Shown: piece by piece, positions 62,001-64,000 of the stretch
Layout: every line of letters begins with the position of its first letter
Position numbering within the stretch: the first letter of the stretch is position 1
Assembly: GCA_022836615.1 (NCBI GenBank)
Contig: MU405223.1
Coordinates: 248,001-312,000 of the forward strand
DNA: 64,000 nt
Direction of reading: 5' to 3'
DNA from: Annulohypoxylon bovei var. microspora
Lineage: Eukaryota > Ascomycota > Sordariomycetes > Xylariales > Hypoxylaceae
Made by a program: the position numbers and the translations under genes
The notes under the pieces: generated by a model
Seen by the model: the letters and a program-made list of their open reading frames with translations, nothing else
The model's database searches: none
Told to the model about the DNA's origin: nothing

Positions 62001-62800
62001 ATTTTTGGTGCCGGTACCATAGTGACAGGGCGACGTCGAAATTCCTAAACACCCATGCCCAATTAGTAAGAAGTTATCCCCATAGAATATATCTTAGACC
62101 CTACATCTCCCTTCGTGAACTCTGCTATCAGTTTGTGGATCTGCACTATCACGGATGCCTCGATGCCTGGAGCTAGGCGGCCACTGCTATTATGAAAATG
62201 GCGTTCGAAGTCCTTATTCGCAATCCTGCCGATGATCTTCCCACCGAGCTTCTCAACATCGTAAACATTTCCATCGACTTCCTTCACGGCACGATCGAGG
62301 TGTGGAAACACCTGGAGTTGTAAACATTCCGTTAAAGTCTTCGTATCTGTCAAGGAGGAGGCCGCCCTGGGGTTGGCACTGTGTTGTATCTTTCGCCTCT
62401 TGGATGGGTGGTCCTGAGCTTGGGTGGAAAACGGCGACGGCAGGGATTGTGAAGGTTTGCCATGTTGGCTAGACTGTGACTGTGACTGCGACTGTGACTG
62501 TGACTGCGACTGTGACTCTGACTGCGACTGTGACTCTGACTGTCTTATAGGAAAGCTCGATTCATTGCGTTTCGATATAGAAGTGCTCGGCGTACTCGTG
62601 ATGGAGGGGGTGTTGGACTTGGCTTTTGGCTGGTAGCCGTTTGTTGACCTTGAGTGCTGCTGAACTCGCTTTTTGGTAATCTTAGGAAGATGTAAGTCGG
62701 ACTTATATCGAACGACATCGTCATCTTTATCTTCATCGTCGCCAGTTAAATCGATAACTGCTTTAAGCCCCGACGACGTGTTTAACGCGTTAATAGCCAT
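59026..62800 (-). CDS. Large WD40-repeat protein with SUMO-interacting-like N-terminus
   Basis: Four exons: 62800-62105, 62044-60078, 60024-59903 and 59849-59026, 1202 aa; every join keeps frame. The N-terminus has VIDLTGDDED (residues 15-24), a classic SUMO-interacting pattern. A Ser-Gln repeat tract follows at about 88-112, then a folded stretch (LQLQVFPHLDRAVKEVDG), and then a long Asp/Glu tract at about 273-305. WD40 blades run from about 540 onwards (DIMTIAWTPDSTHFICG, GFLFTSSFDHKVMVWRPR, DGKVYIWDS, DRLYTGSSDGVVKVWNIR). The C-terminus is a charged helix (RERAEVEFDPRDLDYEDD). WNIR resembles the WDxR box of DDB1-binding WD40 proteins. The overall design resembles Raf1/Dos1 (Neurospora DIM-9), the WD40 receptor of the H3K9-methylation-linked CUL4 complex. 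That identity is only a suggestion from architecture. Confidence 0.82.
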
Positions 62801-63292
62801 GGTGGTTGTTTTCCCCACTAATAACGTTTCGAATATGTAAATCTTAAATATTAATTATAATCGATAAATTTAAAATGTTTATAATTATAATTATAATTAA
62901 TTATTTTTAAAATTTAAATTTAAAAATTAAAATAATTTTTATAATTTTTAATTTTATATTTTATATTTTATATTTTATATTTATTTTAAATTTTTATTAC
63001 ATTTATTTAAATTTTTATATGTATTGCAAAGTAATGTAAGATGTTATTTTAATGAAATTCGTTTAAAAGTGTAAAATCGGCTCGAATCGTAACATTTCAT
63101 GAAAAAAACACGAAGTTACAATGGTTAATAAAGTTTCACTTATCATGGCCAATTTACCATGGGAATAAACACAGGTGCGAAAACTTTAAACAACTCATTA
63201 TAATTTTAATCTGGCTAAGCGCCATCTGTATTATACACAAAATGAACTAGAATATACAATCCGTACATAGCACAAACTCTCAAGCTTTCGAA
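62801..63292. other. AT-rich promoter of the WD40 gene / acyl-CoA synthetase 3' flank
   Basis: 492 bp between two same-strand genes. From about 62826 to 63030 the sequence is almost purely A and T. It includes repeated TTATAATTA-type runs and a 7-bp ATTTTAT tandem (62951-62987). No gene was recognised. Confidence 0.65.
62951..62987. repeat. ATTTTAT tandem repeat in an AT-rich island
   Basis: About four head-to-tail 7-bp ATTTTAT units plus a degenerate fifth. They lie in a roughly 200-bp island (62826-63030) that has almost no G or C. It lies just upstream of the WD40 gene start. Confidence 0.75.
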
Positions 63293-64000
63293 TTATAGTC
63301 TTGCTTTGACGCTTGCCGTTTGCGAATTGATCTCGTTATACATCCGATCGATCTCAGTCCTGAACTTTCTAACCGCTTGAGGTCTCTTGAGTTTTAGACT
63401 GTAGGTATTTATGTTAGTAACAATACGGGTGAGCTAGAGATGAATATAAAATATAAAACTTACGTTGGTGTCAGGAGCTCGTTCTCCACGGTGAACGGCT
63501 CCAAGCCTAGAAGACAGTTGCGCACGCGCTCGTAGCCGTTGAACTTGTACTTTTTGGCGATCTCTTCAAGATGCTTGACGAAGGCCTTTACCACACGAGG
63601 ATCCTGAGCGGCAGCCCTAATGCCTTCGATGTCCTCGGGCGCTACAGTCTTCTTCAACACCTTACTAGCGAACGGTCCGAAATGAGCGGGATCTATGCCG
63701 AAGATACCAACTAGCGTTGACTGGCTAGGTTCGCCGTGAACGAAAGCGGCAGCAATCAGAGGCGAATTGCCCATGAACACATTCTCGATTCGCTCGGGAG
63801 AAATATATTCTCCTTGAGACAGTTTGAGGACGTTCTTTTTACGGTCAATGATCCTGATTCGACCTAATTCGTCGATCTCGGCGATATCGCCCGTGTGAAA
63901 CCATCCATCAGCCTCCAGAGCCTTCTTAGTCTCCTCCTCGTTCTTCAGGTACCCGCCGAAAACGAACGGTCCCCGCAACAACAGCTCACCCCGCGGTCTG
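63293..64000 (-). CDS. Long-chain acyl-CoA synthetase, C-terminal part (cut by window edge)
   Basis: Only the 3' end is inside the window: an exon from 64000 to 63464, a 65-bp intron (63399-63463), and a last exon 63398-63293 ending in TAA. The visible 214 or so residues start in PRGELLLRGP and contain the ANL-superfamily A8 hinge region DGWFHTGDIAEID and IIDRKKNVLKLSQGEYISPERIE. The eukaryotic long-chain synthetase ending follows (FNGYERVRNCLLGLEPFTVENELLTPTLKLKRPQAVRKF). The sequence is of the Faa1/Faa4 type that activates C12-C20 fatty acids with ATP and CoA. The C-terminus (NEINSQTASVKARL) lacks an obvious SKL-type peroxisomal signal, though the last three residues are ARL. The N-terminal AMP-binding half lies beyond 64000. 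Confidence 0.93.

Noticed and set aside
1..64000. CRISPR arrays, prophage, operons, secondary-metabolite cluster, RIP-mutated retrotransposons
   Set aside because: No direct-repeat/spacer pattern, no polyketide or peptide synthetase modules, no reverse transcriptase motifs; genes are eukaryotic with spliceosomal introns.

Overview
The window looks like a stretch of core nuclear genome from a filamentous ascomycete (Pezizomycotina, most likely a sordariomycete; order not resolved). The evidence is gene content (fungal NADH-type glutamate synthase, Vtc4, Pma1, Nic96, Yhm2, a DUF3425-type bZIP), many short introns (mostly 53-80 bp) with GTAAGT-like donors and YAG acceptors, no operons, and long AT-richer spacers. 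No bacterial, viral, CRISPR or secondary-metabolite cluster signature was seen.

Layout. 9-1203 (-) Apc15/Mnd2-like subunit of the anaphase-promoting complex. 1204-7808 is a divergent 5' spacer carrying a 799-bp TIR element (4017-4815). 7809-14496 (+) glutamate synthase. 15370-16123 is a second TIR element with 57-bp perfect TIRs, ending 299 bp before the start of VTC4 (16423-18869, +). 19852-22242 (+) conserved fungal protein of unknown function. 23980-25891 (+) FGGY/ribulokinase-type kinase. 26697-30199 (+) NIC96 nucleoporin. 30932-33131 (+) bZIP factor. 34150-35742 (-) DCAF4-like WD40 protein. 36633-39656 (-) plasma-membrane H+-ATPase PMA1. 39657-48273 is an 8.6-kb gene-poor gap. 48274-49388 (-) YHM2 citrate/oxoglutarate carrier and 50628-52228 (-) mitochondrial citrate synthase. 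A third short TIR element lies at 53155-53428. 54374-57131 (+) Nrd1/Seb1-like RNA-binding protein. 59026-62800 (-) large WD40 protein with a SUMO-interacting-like N-terminus. 63293-64000 (-) the 3' part of a long-chain acyl-CoA synthetase cut by the window edge.

Most genes are housekeeping and there is no common pathway, but several touch primary metabolism. Citrate synthase and the citrate/2-oxoglutarate carrier are adjacent and co-oriented. Glutamate synthase consumes 2-oxoglutarate. PMA1 and VTC4 belong to ion and phosphate homeostasis. Two WD40 proteins could be CUL4-DDB1 substrate receptors.

I did not find an obviously new multi-gene system. The best leads are the three non-autonomous DNA transposons, all in 5' flanks of genes. 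The strongest is the element before VTC4, which contains two CACGTG E-boxes, the Pho4/NUC-1 type site. Exon coordinates were derived by hand from splice sites and reading frame.
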